64,000 nucleotides of DNA from CAYMSF01 sp964392985 (GTDB lineage Bacteria > Verrucomicrobiota > Lentisphaeria > Victivallales > Victivallaceae): NCBI GenBank assembly GCA_964392985.1, contig CAYMSF010000014.1, positions 1-64,000 on the forward strand, written 5' to 3'. A model generated the notes under the pieces. That model did not search any database. It had not been told where the DNA came from and saw only the letters and a program-made list of their open reading frames with translations. Numbering within the stretch: position 1 is the stretch's first letter; each line of letters starts with the position of its first letter. This document shows, one piece after another, positions 1-7,706 of this stretch. Position numbers and translations under genes: made by a program.

Positions 1-86
1 TTTTTATTGTCCACCTTCAGGGCAAAAATACCACCGGCTTAGCCGGTGAGTACCCAAAAATCTTTAGATACAAGTGATTTAGAAAA

Positions 87-148
87 AACCTCCTGTGCTA
101 TAGTAACGTATGGTTCGCCAACCACGTTACCGACAAACACAGGAGGTT
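87..148 (+). promoter_or_regulatory. Leader hairpin sequestering the transposase Shine-Dalgarno
   Basis: The segment 87-97 (AACCTCCTGTG) is exactly complementary to 138-148 (CACAGGAGGTT), which contains the AGGAGG ribosome-binding site at 141-146. Inside this stem, 103-109 (GTAACGT) pairs with 124-130 and 112-115 (GGTT) pairs with 120-123. The folded leader would hide the start signal of the gene at 152. Known IS200 elements repress transposase translation in this way; that it works here is inferred. Confidence 0.7.
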
Positions 149-151
149 AAA

Positions 152-622
152 ATGACAGAAGTACAAAGTTTATCGCACAGTAAATGGAATTGCAAATATC
201 ATATAGTATTTGCGCCCAAATTTCGCAGGCGAGAAATCTATGGCAAGCTAAAAATTGACATAGGTCAAATTCTGCGTAAGCTTTGCGAGCAGAAGAAAGT
301 GGAAATACATGAAGCTGAAGCGTGTTCGGATCATATTCACATGTTGTTGAGTATACCGCCCAATTTGAGTGTAGCACAGTTTATGGGCTACTTAAAAGGT
401 AAGAGTTCGTTAATGATCTTTGACCGTCACGCCAACCTGAAGTACAAATACGGTAACAGGCATTTCTGGTGTCGTGGTTACTATGTCGATACGGTAGGGC
501 GCAATAAAAAAGCAATTGAAGAATACATAAAGAATCAGTTGGCTGAAGATTGCGCGATGGAGCAAATGACGTTTAAAGAATATATTGACCCGTTTACGGG
601 TGGCAAGAATATTAAGGCATAA
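152..622 (+). CDS. tnpA: IS200 family Y1 (HUH) transposase
   Basis: A 156-residue DNA transposase that cuts and rejoins single-stranded DNA through a catalytic tyrosine. The HUH metal site is His61-Ile-His63 within CSDHIHMLL, and the nucleophile is probably Tyr125 in YIKNQ, with Gln129 in the usual place. Length is normal for IS200 TnpA. An in-frame ATG at 110 exists, but the ATG at 152 follows AGGAGG by five bases and is preferred. The gene stands alone between the element's hairpin ends. It differs in sequence from the second Y1 transposase at 36540, so the two elements belong to different subgroups. Confidence 0.9.
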   Translation: MTEVQSLSHSKWNCKYHIVFAPKFRRREIYGKLKIDIGQILRKLCEQKKVEIHEAEACSDHIHMLLSIPPNLSVAQFMGYLKGKSSLMIFDRHANLKYKYGNRHFWCRGYYVDTVGRNKKAIEEYIKNQLAEDCAMEQMTFKEYIDPFTGGKNIKA

Positions 623-630
623 TGAAAGTA

Positions 631-749
631 GGCCGCTTTAGTGGCGGCCAGTGAAATAGATGCGGCTGGCGAACCGTTCAGAGCCCCTGATGGGGCTGCC
701 GGTAATATGCCCTTATAGGGCTGGTGCATACCACCAGTTCAACTGGTGG
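631..749. repeat. Cluster of four hairpins at the right end of the IS200 element
   Basis: Four palindromes follow the transposase stop: 631-649 (GGCCGC/GCGGCC), 682-697 (AGCCCC TGAT GGGGCT), 709-721 (GCCCT TAT AGGGC) and 731-749 (CCACCAGTT/AACTGGTGG). The last is probably the transposition end. The others could act in termination or strand recognition. None is followed by a strong T-run. Confidence 0.6.
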
Positions 750-1139
750 TTTTGATTTTAACGCTGTCTTTGAAAAGTAGAAAATAAACAAGTGGTTTAA
801 TATTGATCAATCTCTAAACTGGATATATTTGCCAATAGACAGAGTCACAGGCGGGTTTTGATTGATTCTGCTGTAAACGTGTTATCTGTTCCGGGATAAT
901 AAAAAGTCGAACTGTGGTAAGACAAAGACAGCAACAAGATATTCAGCCCGAAAATGTAAAATTGCTGATTTTCAGCGTTACAAGAGTACCTGACTGTAAT
1001 GCGTTAAAATGCAATGAATGAATTGTCGAGTTACGACAAGTTAGTTTTATCCGTCAATTCGCAAACTCCGTTAAAATGCTCTTTAACAGATAAACCCGAC
1101 TTGCCGTTTTATTACACAATCCGATATTTGTAATCGGTA
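750..1139. other. Intergenic region with no recognised gene
   Basis: AT-rich sequence between the insertion element and the end of the Gfo/Idh gene. No reading frame of convincing length, RNA gene or strong terminator was recognised. A weak inverted repeat (CCGAT/ATCGG, about 1122-1138) lies just beyond the stop codon of the minus-strand operon but lacks a proper T-run. Confidence 0.6.
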
Positions 1140-2180
1140 TTAACTGATTTTTACCGGCTTGCCAGTAGCTGCAGATTTGTAGATAGCATCAAGAAGACGC
1201 ATTACGGTCACGCCCTGCTCCGGAGTAACTACATAAGGAATTTTCTTTACAATGCAATCAATAAAGGTGTAATAGCTGTTTTTGCATTCAGGAACCGGCG
1301 GATGCAGGTGCATGTCATATTGACAACCGGCCTTTTCCTGATAACATTCAACATGGAACTGATAACCTTCTTCAAGATTGCGCTGGAAGAGGCCGCCTTT
1401 AGTTCCAAGCAGGCGGGTGGACATATGTTCGCGTTCTTTGATATTTGCGGCCCACGATGCCTCAATTTCCAAGGTGGCGCCGTTTTTAAATTTTATCATA
1501 CCGCAGGCCAAATCTTCTACATCATAAGTTTTATTGCTCTTCTTTGCAATAGCCGAGGCGATATGGTTGTAAGTGCTCCCCATCACCCATTCCGGTTCAG
1601 GATAATTCATAAGCCAGAGCGCAAGGTCAAGGCGGTGAACTCCGAGGTCAATCAACGGTCCTCCTCCTGAAAGCGCCTTGGTACCGAACCAACCACCGAA
1701 ACCCGGCATGCCGCGGCGGCGATGCCAGACAGAGCGACCAAAATAAATATCGCCGAGTTCACCGCTATCAACAAGTTGTTTCATGGCGAATGATTGCGGG
1801 GTGAAACGGAATGAAAAGTTGATACCCAACCGTTTTTTGCAGCGTTTTGCGGCAGCGAGCATTGCTTCGGCTTCTGATGCGTTCATGGCCATCGGTTTTT
1901 CGCAGAGAACGTGTGCTCCGGATTCAAGAGCGGCAATGGTCAGCGGTTTATGGAATTTATTCGGTACGGCAATACTTACAACGTCAAGTTTCTCTTTTTT
2001 GAACATTTCATAAGCATCGGTATAAAATTTGGCAATGCCCAGATCTTTCGCTGCTTTTTCGACCTTGTTCTTATCTATGTCGACGATGGCGGCAACCTCA
2101 GCATCTGGGTGTTCCTGGTAGCCCTTGACGTGTGCCTGTCCCATGCCGAGACCAATAACTCCAATTCTAATCTTTTTCAT
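1140..2180 (-). CDS. Gfo/Idh/MocA family NAD(P)-dependent oxidoreductase
   Basis: A 346-residue sugar or inositol dehydrogenase-like enzyme. The N-terminal Rossmann fold has GVIGLGMGQAHV for the dinucleotide. The family EKP motif (LCEKPMAMN), whose lysine is catalytic, follows. The C-terminal substrate domain contains GGGPLIDLGVHRLD, carrying the conserved Asp and His. The ATG at 2180 sits nine bases after AGGA; an upstream TTG at 2186 is too close to that site. The ThuA gene ends 11 bases upstream, so the two form an operon. This pair is common in polyol or keto-sugar catabolism of PVC bacteria and Bacteroidetes. The true substrate cannot be told from sequence. Confidence 0.9.
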   Translation of the reverse strand: MKKIRIGVIGLGMGQAHVKGYQEHPDAEVAAIVDIDKNKVEKAAKDLGIAKFYTDAYEMFKKEKLDVVSIAVPNKFHKPLTIAALESGAHVLCEKPMAMNASEAEAMLAAAKRCKKRLGINFSFRFTPQSFAMKQLVDSGELGDIYFGRSVWHRRRGMPGFGGWFGTKALSGGGPLIDLGVHRLDLALWLMNYPEPEWVMGSTYNHIASAIAKKSNKTYDVEDLACGMIKFKNGATLEIEASWAANIKEREHMSTRLLGTKGGLFQRNLEEGYQFHVECYQEKAGCQYDMHLHPPVPECKNSYYTFIDCIVKKIPYVVTPEQGVTVMRLLDAIYKSAATGKPVKIS

Positions 2181-2191
2181 ATTCAAAATTC

Positions 2192-2977
2192 CTATTTATT
2201 TTTGCCGTCAACATCCTGTACTACGCCGGCGCTGACAGTATGCGGATTCGGTGTCTTAATTACTTCCAACGGCTGGGCATTCGGAGCGGTATGTTCTTGA
2301 TAGATTAACGGTTTTGCCCAGCGGACGGCATTGCCGATAACCTTCAACACGTTTTTGTCATAATAAATCGGGTAGGTCTCATGACCCGGTCTAAAATAGA
2401 AGACCTTGCCATGACCGCGTTCAAAAGCAACGCCGCTGCGGAAAACTTCACCACCTTCAAACCAGGAGATGAAAATTACTTTACCGTCCTGCGGGATATC
2501 GAACCGTTCACCGTACATTTCAGTATTTTTAAGCTCAAAGTATTCACCAATGCCCTGGGTAATCGGATGGGACGGCTCAATGTTCCAAAGACGTTCCTTT
2601 TCCCCGACTTCACGCCATTTCAGAGAACAGTTGGTTCCCATAACCGCTTTGAAAATTTTGGAGAAGTGCCCGGAATGAAGAACAATCAACCCCATGCCTT
2701 CAAGTACGCGTTTGTGCACACGTTTGACAATTTCGTCTTTTACTTCACCATGAGAACAGTGCCCCCACCATAGCAGTACATCGGTGCTGTCCACTACTTC
2801 CTGAGTCAGACCGTGTTCAGGATCATCAAGCGCGGCCAGTCTGATATTCAGGTCATTCGAACTGATGCCGTCAGCAATGGCTTTGTGCATTCCCTGCGGG
2901 TACAGTTTTTTAACGATTTCATTGGTTTTTTCGTGGCGGAATTCATTCCAGATGGTTACATTGATTTTTTCGCTCAT
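2192..2977 (-). CDS. ThuA-like (trehalose utilisation) domain protein
   Basis: A 261-residue cytoplasmic protein of the ThuA family, which has a class I glutamine amidotransferase-like fold and takes part in disaccharide or keto-sugar catabolism. Diagnostic stretches are DVLLWWGHCSHGEV, GLIVLHSGHFSKIF, EPSHPITQGI and VFYFRPGHETYP. The ATG at 2977 follows AAGGTAAATATT; the open frame extends 57 codons further but without family similarity. It is the first gene of a two-gene operon with the Gfo/Idh oxidoreductase and is divergent from an AraC regulator, which probably controls it. Confidence 0.88.
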   Translation of the reverse strand: MSEKINVTIWNEFRHEKTNEIVKKLYPQGMHKAIADGISSNDLNIRLAALDDPEHGLTQEVVDSTDVLLWWGHCSHGEVKDEIVKRVHKRVLEGMGLIVLHSGHFSKIFKAVMGTNCSLKWREVGEKERLWNIEPSHPITQGIGEYFELKNTEMYGERFDIPQDGKVIFISWFEGGEVFRSGVAFERGHGKVFYFRPGHETYPIYYDKNVLKVIGNAVRWAKPLIYQEHTAPNAQPLEVIKTPNPHTVSAGVVQDVDGKNK

Positions 2978-3048
2978 AATATTTACCTTGTTTTTTATTG
3001 ATAGATTTGCGATGGCTCCATCAATATATTTTAGTTGTAATATTCCAA

Positions 3049-3135
3049 ATTGTGATATATTATTTAGTACATTTAAATAAATATATCTGATTGTATTTGT
3101 ATTTTCAATCATATAAAATATACAGTTTGTGATAT
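3049..3135. promoter_or_regulatory. Direct repeat in the ThuA/AraC divergent promoter region
   Basis: The nonamer TTGTGATAT occurs at 3049-3057 and again at 3127-3135 in the AT-rich 189-base gap between divergently read ThuA and AraC genes. A further TGTGAGATTGTG stretch follows at about 3149. Spaced direct half-sites are typical of AraC-type operators. Assignment to the neighbouring regulator is inference. Confidence 0.35.
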
Positions 3136-3166
3136 TAATAAACAACATGTGAGATTGTGAAAAATT

Positions 3167-4027
3167 ATGCGTCTATGGCAGGTCAACTTTCAAGTTTATA
3201 AGACGCTGGATTCATTTCCCTATCCCGGTGATATGGTCGAAGAAATTCAAGAATCTCCAAATTACCGGCTATATGGCTCTCGCCGTGCATCAGTTGACGG
3301 TGGACAATTAGTTTTAACACTAAGCGGTACTGGCGGTTTTCAACTTGGTAAAAAAGAATTCCGCCTTAAACCGGGGATGGCATTTCTGGCACTTCATGCC
3401 GATCCCGCGCATAGTTACTTTTATCCACCCGAAGGGACCGAACCATGGATATTTTTCTGGATTGCAATGTTAGGCAAGGCTGCAGAAAACATGATCACTG
3501 AGATGGTTGAGAGATATGGTTACTTTTATAATCTTGCCAGAGAAAGCGGGATTGTAAAACGTCTTTACGGCTATAAGCAACTTCAGGACGGAATTCATCT
3601 ATTGACGCCATTGTCCGGCGCCAGACTGGTTATGGATGTTCTGACTTCTTTGGGTGATGACAAGGAGAATGAACTTGTTAATGAACCGCAGAATAATCTG
3701 ATCATCAGTGCTCAGGAATACATTTTCAAGCATATCAGCGTTGATATCAGTGTCAATGAAGTTGCTAATTTTTTGTGCGTATCACGTGAACACTTGTCGC
3801 GAATTTTCAAGGAACAGACCGGGATATCACCCTATAATTATATTTTGAACCAGAAAATTCGTCTTGCATGCAACCTGCTGTCTGAAACCAAGCTCAGTTG
3901 CAAAGAGATCGGCGTACGGGTAGGCATTGAAAATCCGGTATCATTTACCCGGAGTTTTAAGCGTTTAGTCAATTTGTCACCGGGCGAATTCAGGTCTTCG
4001 CCAAGTCCGGGCAACGGACATTTCTGA
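3167..4027 (+). CDS. AraC family transcriptional regulator
   Basis: A 286-residue regulator. The N-terminal half is a cupin-like sugar-sensing domain (QLVLTLSGTGGFQLG, KPGMAFLALHADPAHSYFYPP). The C-terminal 100 residues hold the two helix-turn-helix motifs of the AraC/XylS family: VNEVANFLCVSREHLSRIFKEQ and CKEIGVRVGIENPVSFTRSFKR, ending in LSPGEFR. The start at 3167 has only a weak purine-rich site. It is transcribed away from the ThuA-Gfo/Idh operon and is its likely activator; the SSS symporter downstream may also be a target. The inducer is unknown. Confidence 0.92.
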   Translation: MRLWQVNFQVYKTLDSFPYPGDMVEEIQESPNYRLYGSRRASVDGGQLVLTLSGTGGFQLGKKEFRLKPGMAFLALHADPAHSYFYPPEGTEPWIFFWIAMLGKAAENMITEMVERYGYFYNLARESGIVKRLYGYKQLQDGIHLLTPLSGARLVMDVLTSLGDDKENELVNEPQNNLIISAQEYIFKHISVDISVNEVANFLCVSREHLSRIFKEQTGISPYNYILNQKIRLACNLLSETKLSCKEIGVRVGIENPVSFTRSFKRLVNLSPGEFRSSPSPGNGHF

Positions 4028-4107
4028 CCTTGTTGCAGGATAACTATAGAAGTGCACGCATTATTCCTGTATTGTTACCGGGGACAAATGCCACTGCTCA
4101 GCCGCAA

Positions 4108-6201
4108 TCAATCCATCTTTGATGGTTTGCCAGGATATGACTTTGGCGTGTCTTGATTGTTACTTTCTGATTCCAGAAAATCCACATAATTATCCGGAAG
4201 CACCTGCTCTTCGGCAAGGGCGACCGTTCCATCGTCAGTCGCATCTGATTTGTAGGTTTTAAGGTCAAAATAAAGCTCATGCAAATCCTTAATCCCGCCC
4301 CACAAAAACCAGACTGTGGTTACTACACCGATCGCCAGCGGAATGATGATGGCATAATAGTGCCAGTATTTGGCCCACCATTGCACCGGCCACGGGCTGA
4401 ATATATTCCAGACCGTAACGACAATAAACACCACCCACCAGAACATTGTCCAACTGAAAATACTGGCTGAAATTGCTTTATCACTCTTCGTGAAATGTTC
4501 ATCGATGCCGATGATAGAACTCCACGACCACCTCTTTTCAAATTCAACTTTCACTTTATCGTCGGCAATCGCATATTTGCCGCGGTGGAGCATTCTCTCC
4601 ATATTAAAATCTTGTTTGCAAGTGAGCAGTGAAACAATAAAGTATAACGCCAGCGCAATTACCATTGCCCAGAAAAACATAACCTGACCGTTAATCGGAA
4701 ACTTCGCGGCATTGTCCACAATAATCGAAGCGTTAGGAAAACAGTGTGCCAACCAGGGCTGAATGGTTTTCCAGCACTGCTGGAGAATGATTCCACCTAC
4801 GGCAAGCCCGGAACCGGCAATCATTGCCGACCAGGCGCCGGCAGTTGTGCCTTTCTTCCAGTAAAGACCGCCGGCAATTACCGATCCTGCCCCGCCAAGG
4901 AAAATAGCTCCGGTCAAAGCAAAGAACATCAGAATATATTCAGTCTGACGGAAGAGCAGGCTGAAAAAGAATCCAAACAGCGCGACACCGACTATCGCCC
5001 AGCGCAATAGATTAATATGTTGTTTCGGGGTAAGCGGTTTTTTTCTCAGTGGCAGTATGATGTCTTGAATGAAGATACTGCCCCAGGAATGCAAATAGGA
5101 ACTGTCGCACGCTAACAGACCGAAAAGCATTATTGAACACAACATTCCCTTTATGGCAATTGGCAACATGTAATTTATGGCAATCGGCATGCGCATCTGA
5201 TTCTGAACTTGCGGGTCGGCTATTTTGTTCAGCACATCCTGAACCTGAGCCGCTCCGGTCGCAAAATCCGGATGCTTTAAAAATGTTATGGCGCAAACTG
5301 CCAGCAGCGTTACCATTACCCCCTTGGAAAGATTGCGCCAGGTACCGAGAATTGCGCCCATTTTTGCTTCATGAGCATTCTTGGCACAGGAATTAAACGC
5401 ATGCCCGCCCTGCCATGCCATTACATTGTAAATCCCTGACAAAACCCCGATAAGAACAAACCAGATATTAAAATCCTTTGCTTTGCTGATATCAAACGGA
5501 TTAAGCATTGACTTGCCGGGAGCTGTATGCGACATCGCTTCTTGAATTTGCGACCAGTCGAATATCACCAGCAGAGCGACAATGATAACGATAAACATAA
5601 CCAGCGCCAGCAACCCTTCGATGCAATCGGTAATCATAACGGTAAGCTGCCCGCCCGTTAATGTCATAATTAATGCCAGCGTAAGATATATCGCCATAAT
5701 AATGGCAAAAGTTGGAATTGCATGGCTGAAAATATATACATCTTGCGGCAACCCGCAGAAATATACGAAAAACCGCGCGCTTACCGCCGGAAATATACCG
5801 TAATTTATCAGCCCCGAAAGAAAGCCGAGAAAACCGGCGAACAACCGGAATGATTTACTATATCTGATTTCAAAAAACTGCGCCAGCGTCATTGCCCGGG
5901 TTTCACGGTAACGGTAATATACATATCCCGTAAGTGCGATAAATAATCCGAGCGGAATTGTCATCATCTGCCACCAGCCAATGGTGAATCCGGCTTCATA
6001 AAACAACTCGTACAATGCAACCATGCTGATGACTGCCATGCCCATTTCACCGCGGGCATTACAAACCAGATATCGCCCACCAAGTCGACCACCCGCCATA
6101 AATTCAGCAACACTGGTAACATGTTTCTGTGTTCGGAATGCGACAATCGCAATTATAACAAGCGGAATCAATACAATCGACCAGTCAATCCATGACATCA
6201 T
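4108..6201 (-). CDS. SSS family sodium:solute symporter
   Basis: A 697-residue inner-membrane transporter of the sodium/solute symporter family. It begins directly with a membrane helix (IDWSIVLIPLVIIAIVAF) and carries the early motif FMAGGRLGGRYL, followed by about a dozen further hydrophobic segments. The last roughly 60 residues form a hydrophilic cytoplasmic tail rich in Asp and Glu. GGGAGGG precedes the ATG at 6201. It is longer than PutP-type members because of the extra C-terminal helices. It faces the AraC gene tail to tail, and a sugar or sugar-acid substrate is likely from the neighbours but not proven. Confidence 0.9.
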   Translation of the reverse strand: MMSWIDWSIVLIPLVIIAIVAFRTQKHVTSVAEFMAGGRLGGRYLVCNARGEMGMAVISMVALYELFYEAGFTIGWWQMMTIPLGLFIALTGYVYYRYRETRAMTLAQFFEIRYSKSFRLFAGFLGFLSGLINYGIFPAVSARFFVYFCGLPQDVYIFSHAIPTFAIIMAIYLTLALIMTLTGGQLTVMITDCIEGLLALVMFIVIIVALLVIFDWSQIQEAMSHTAPGKSMLNPFDISKAKDFNIWFVLIGVLSGIYNVMAWQGGHAFNSCAKNAHEAKMGAILGTWRNLSKGVMVTLLAVCAITFLKHPDFATGAAQVQDVLNKIADPQVQNQMRMPIAINYMLPIAIKGMLCSIMLFGLLACDSSYLHSWGSIFIQDIILPLRKKPLTPKQHINLLRWAIVGVALFGFFFSLLFRQTEYILMFFALTGAIFLGGAGSVIAGGLYWKKGTTAGAWSAMIAGSGLAVGGIILQQCWKTIQPWLAHCFPNASIIVDNAAKFPINGQVMFFWAMVIALALYFIVSLLTCKQDFNMERMLHRGKYAIADDKVKVEFEKRWSWSSIIGIDEHFTKSDKAISASIFSWTMFWWVVFIVVTVWNIFSPWPVQWWAKYWHYYAIIIPLAIGVVTTVWFLWGGIKDLHELYFDLKTYKSDATDDGTVALAEEQVLPDNYVDFLESESNNQDTPKSYPGKPSKMD

Positions 6202-6550
6202 TGTTCAGCCCTCCCGGGGATAATTTACGGGCAGTTTAGAGTCAAACTTTTCCATAAATAAGTTATAATTTACAATATTTCATGTAAAATAAAAAATGAT
6301 ACACTATGAATAAAACGAAGTTAATCTGAAAGTTGAGCATAATAATAACATTATTTTCGGTCTTTGCAAATAAGTTTCAGCGAATTGTGAAAATAAAAGT
6401 TACCGTACTCCGCCATTATTTAAAAGTATCGGACGGCAAGCTCATCTTGCAGGTTAATTCACCCGGAGAAAAGTTAATCTCGCGTTTCGACTCTACTGAC
6501 GCTTAACGGCGAAGAGGCACGTGATTATACAAAGCAGTACATGATTAAAC
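6202..6550. other. Intergenic region with no recognised gene
   Basis: AT-rich sequence upstream of the SSS gene and downstream of the SYLF lipoprotein gene. I find no coding frame, RNA gene or repeat here other than the terminator at its right edge. It must contain the SSS promoter, but no clear -35/-10 pair stands out. Confidence 0.6.
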
Positions 6551-6584
6551 AAAAAGCGGTAAACTGAAATCCACGTCTACCGCT
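6551..6584 (-). terminator. Rho-independent terminator of the SYLF gene
   Basis: On the minus strand, AGCGGTA (6584-6578) and TACCGCT (6561-6555) form a stem, followed by a run of five T (6555-6551). It lies 26 bases after the stop codon of the lipoprotein gene. Confidence 0.65.
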
Positions 6585-6609
6585 CTATAATCACATAAAA
6601 GAAAATGGG

Positions 6610-7185
6610 TTATTTCGCATTCATCTCTTCGTTGCCCCAGATTTTAGTGCCTTGAACCGTCGCATGCAACGCGATCCCGTTACGCGTTATTTTGTATAAC
6701 ATGATGCCAGGAGCTACTTCAGCCGCGCCGCCAATGCCATCGCCAACATTGCCAAATTTGAATACCGCATTGCCTTGCACGCCAAGCCCCCAGCCGGAAT
6801 CGATGAATTGACGAATATTGCCTTGTTCACTGAAGACGAACAGCGCACGGAAATCTCTTACCCCCATACCCAGCCCGACACCGAATGAAAACATTTTCAT
6901 GTAGGTTCTTTCTCCGGTAGCATTGTTATAAACCATTCCCCAACCACTTTCCGTTGACGGAATAAAAATATCCACGCCGAGGTCTTCGAATACAGCATAT
7001 CCGGCCGCTTTGCTGATTTTCTGTTTCAAGTCAGGATGATTGGCATAAAATTCCCGTAAACTGTCGTCACACATTATTCTGGCAGACTCTTTTTTTTCTG
7101 AAATGGTGTCTCCTTCCGGACTGCGGCAACCGGACAAACTTAGCGCAATTAACATCGCCCCCGACAACGCCATAATTCTTTTCAT
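6610..7185 (-). CDS. SYLF (YSC84-like) domain lipoprotein
   Basis: A 191-residue predicted lipoprotein. The N-terminus is a signal peptide ending in the lipobox LSLSGC. The rest is a SYLF/YSC84 lipid-binding domain, recognised from AAGYAVFEDLGVDIF, YMKMFSFGVGLGMGVRDFRALFVF and GNAVFKFGNVGDGIGGAAEVAPGI. The family binds phosphoinositides in eukaryotes; its bacterial role in the envelope is poorly defined. The ATG at 7185 is placed eight bases after AAGGG; a GTG three codons upstream overlaps that site. It stands alone and has its own terminator. Confidence 0.85.
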   Translation of the reverse strand: MKRIMALSGAMLIALSLSGCRSPEGDTISEKKESARIMCDDSLREFYANHPDLKQKISKAAGYAVFEDLGVDIFIPSTESGWGMVYNNATGERTYMKMFSFGVGLGMGVRDFRALFVFSEQGNIRQFIDSGWGLGVQGNAVFKFGNVGDGIGGAAEVAPGIMLYKITRNGIALHATVQGTKIWGNEEMNAK

Positions 7186-7480
7186 AATAAACACCCTTGT
7201 AATTGTGACCTCAGCTTACTTTGCAAAACAATAATAACGCAAGATGCTGACGGCGCTAATTAAATATGCGAAAGACCATCTCCCGCCTTAAAATTAAGTT
7301 AAACTTGAATTACTATTATGCAAGTTGCATTGACCAATCCCGGATATTTTTTTTCGGTTTTAAATGACAAATTTGTATTAAGAACGGTGGCGGCGGCAGG
7401 GCGAAAAAATAGAAAAGTTTTAATATTTTACTGGCATTTTCTTTAGATGCGATTAAGTTAATGGGCTAAATGTTATATTT

Positions 7481-7554
7481 GGCGTGGTGGCCGAGTGGCT
7501 AGGCAGCGGTCTGCAAAACCGTATATACCGGTTCGATTCCGGTCCGCGCCTCCA
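7481..7554 (+). tRNA. tRNA-Cys (anticodon GCA)
   Basis: A full cloverleaf: acceptor GGCGTGG (7481-7487) pairs with CCGCGCC (7544-7550), allowing one G-U. The anticodon loop is CTGCAAA with GCA at 7513-7515, and the T-loop is GGTTCGATTCC. The discriminator is T7551, as expected for Cys, and CCA is encoded at 7552-7554. Confidence 0.95.
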
Positions 7555-7706
7555 AATTTTTATTCTCTTCGATTATTTTGCAAAAATTCTAGAGTTAATT
7601 CTTGCTAAATGAACAATTCCTCATTATTTTTATAGACACTGTTTTTTAATTGACAATCTGGATATCCGGAAGATGTTCCGGAATCATACAAAGGACTGGA
7701 CAGGCA

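Larger units (their letters stand above)
32..749 (+). mobile_element. IS200-type insertion element with hairpin ends
   Basis: A single small Y1 transposase gene is flanked by short perfect palindromes instead of inverted terminal repeats. The left palindrome is at 32-48 (CACCGGCT/AGCCGGTG around one T) and the right one at 731-749 (CCACCAGTT/AACTGGTGG around one C). Subterminal hairpins recognised as single-stranded DNA are the known hallmark of IS200/IS605 elements, which make no target duplication. There is no accessory tnpB, so this fits the IS200 subgroup. The exact cleavage sites cannot be set from one copy. Confidence 0.75.
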
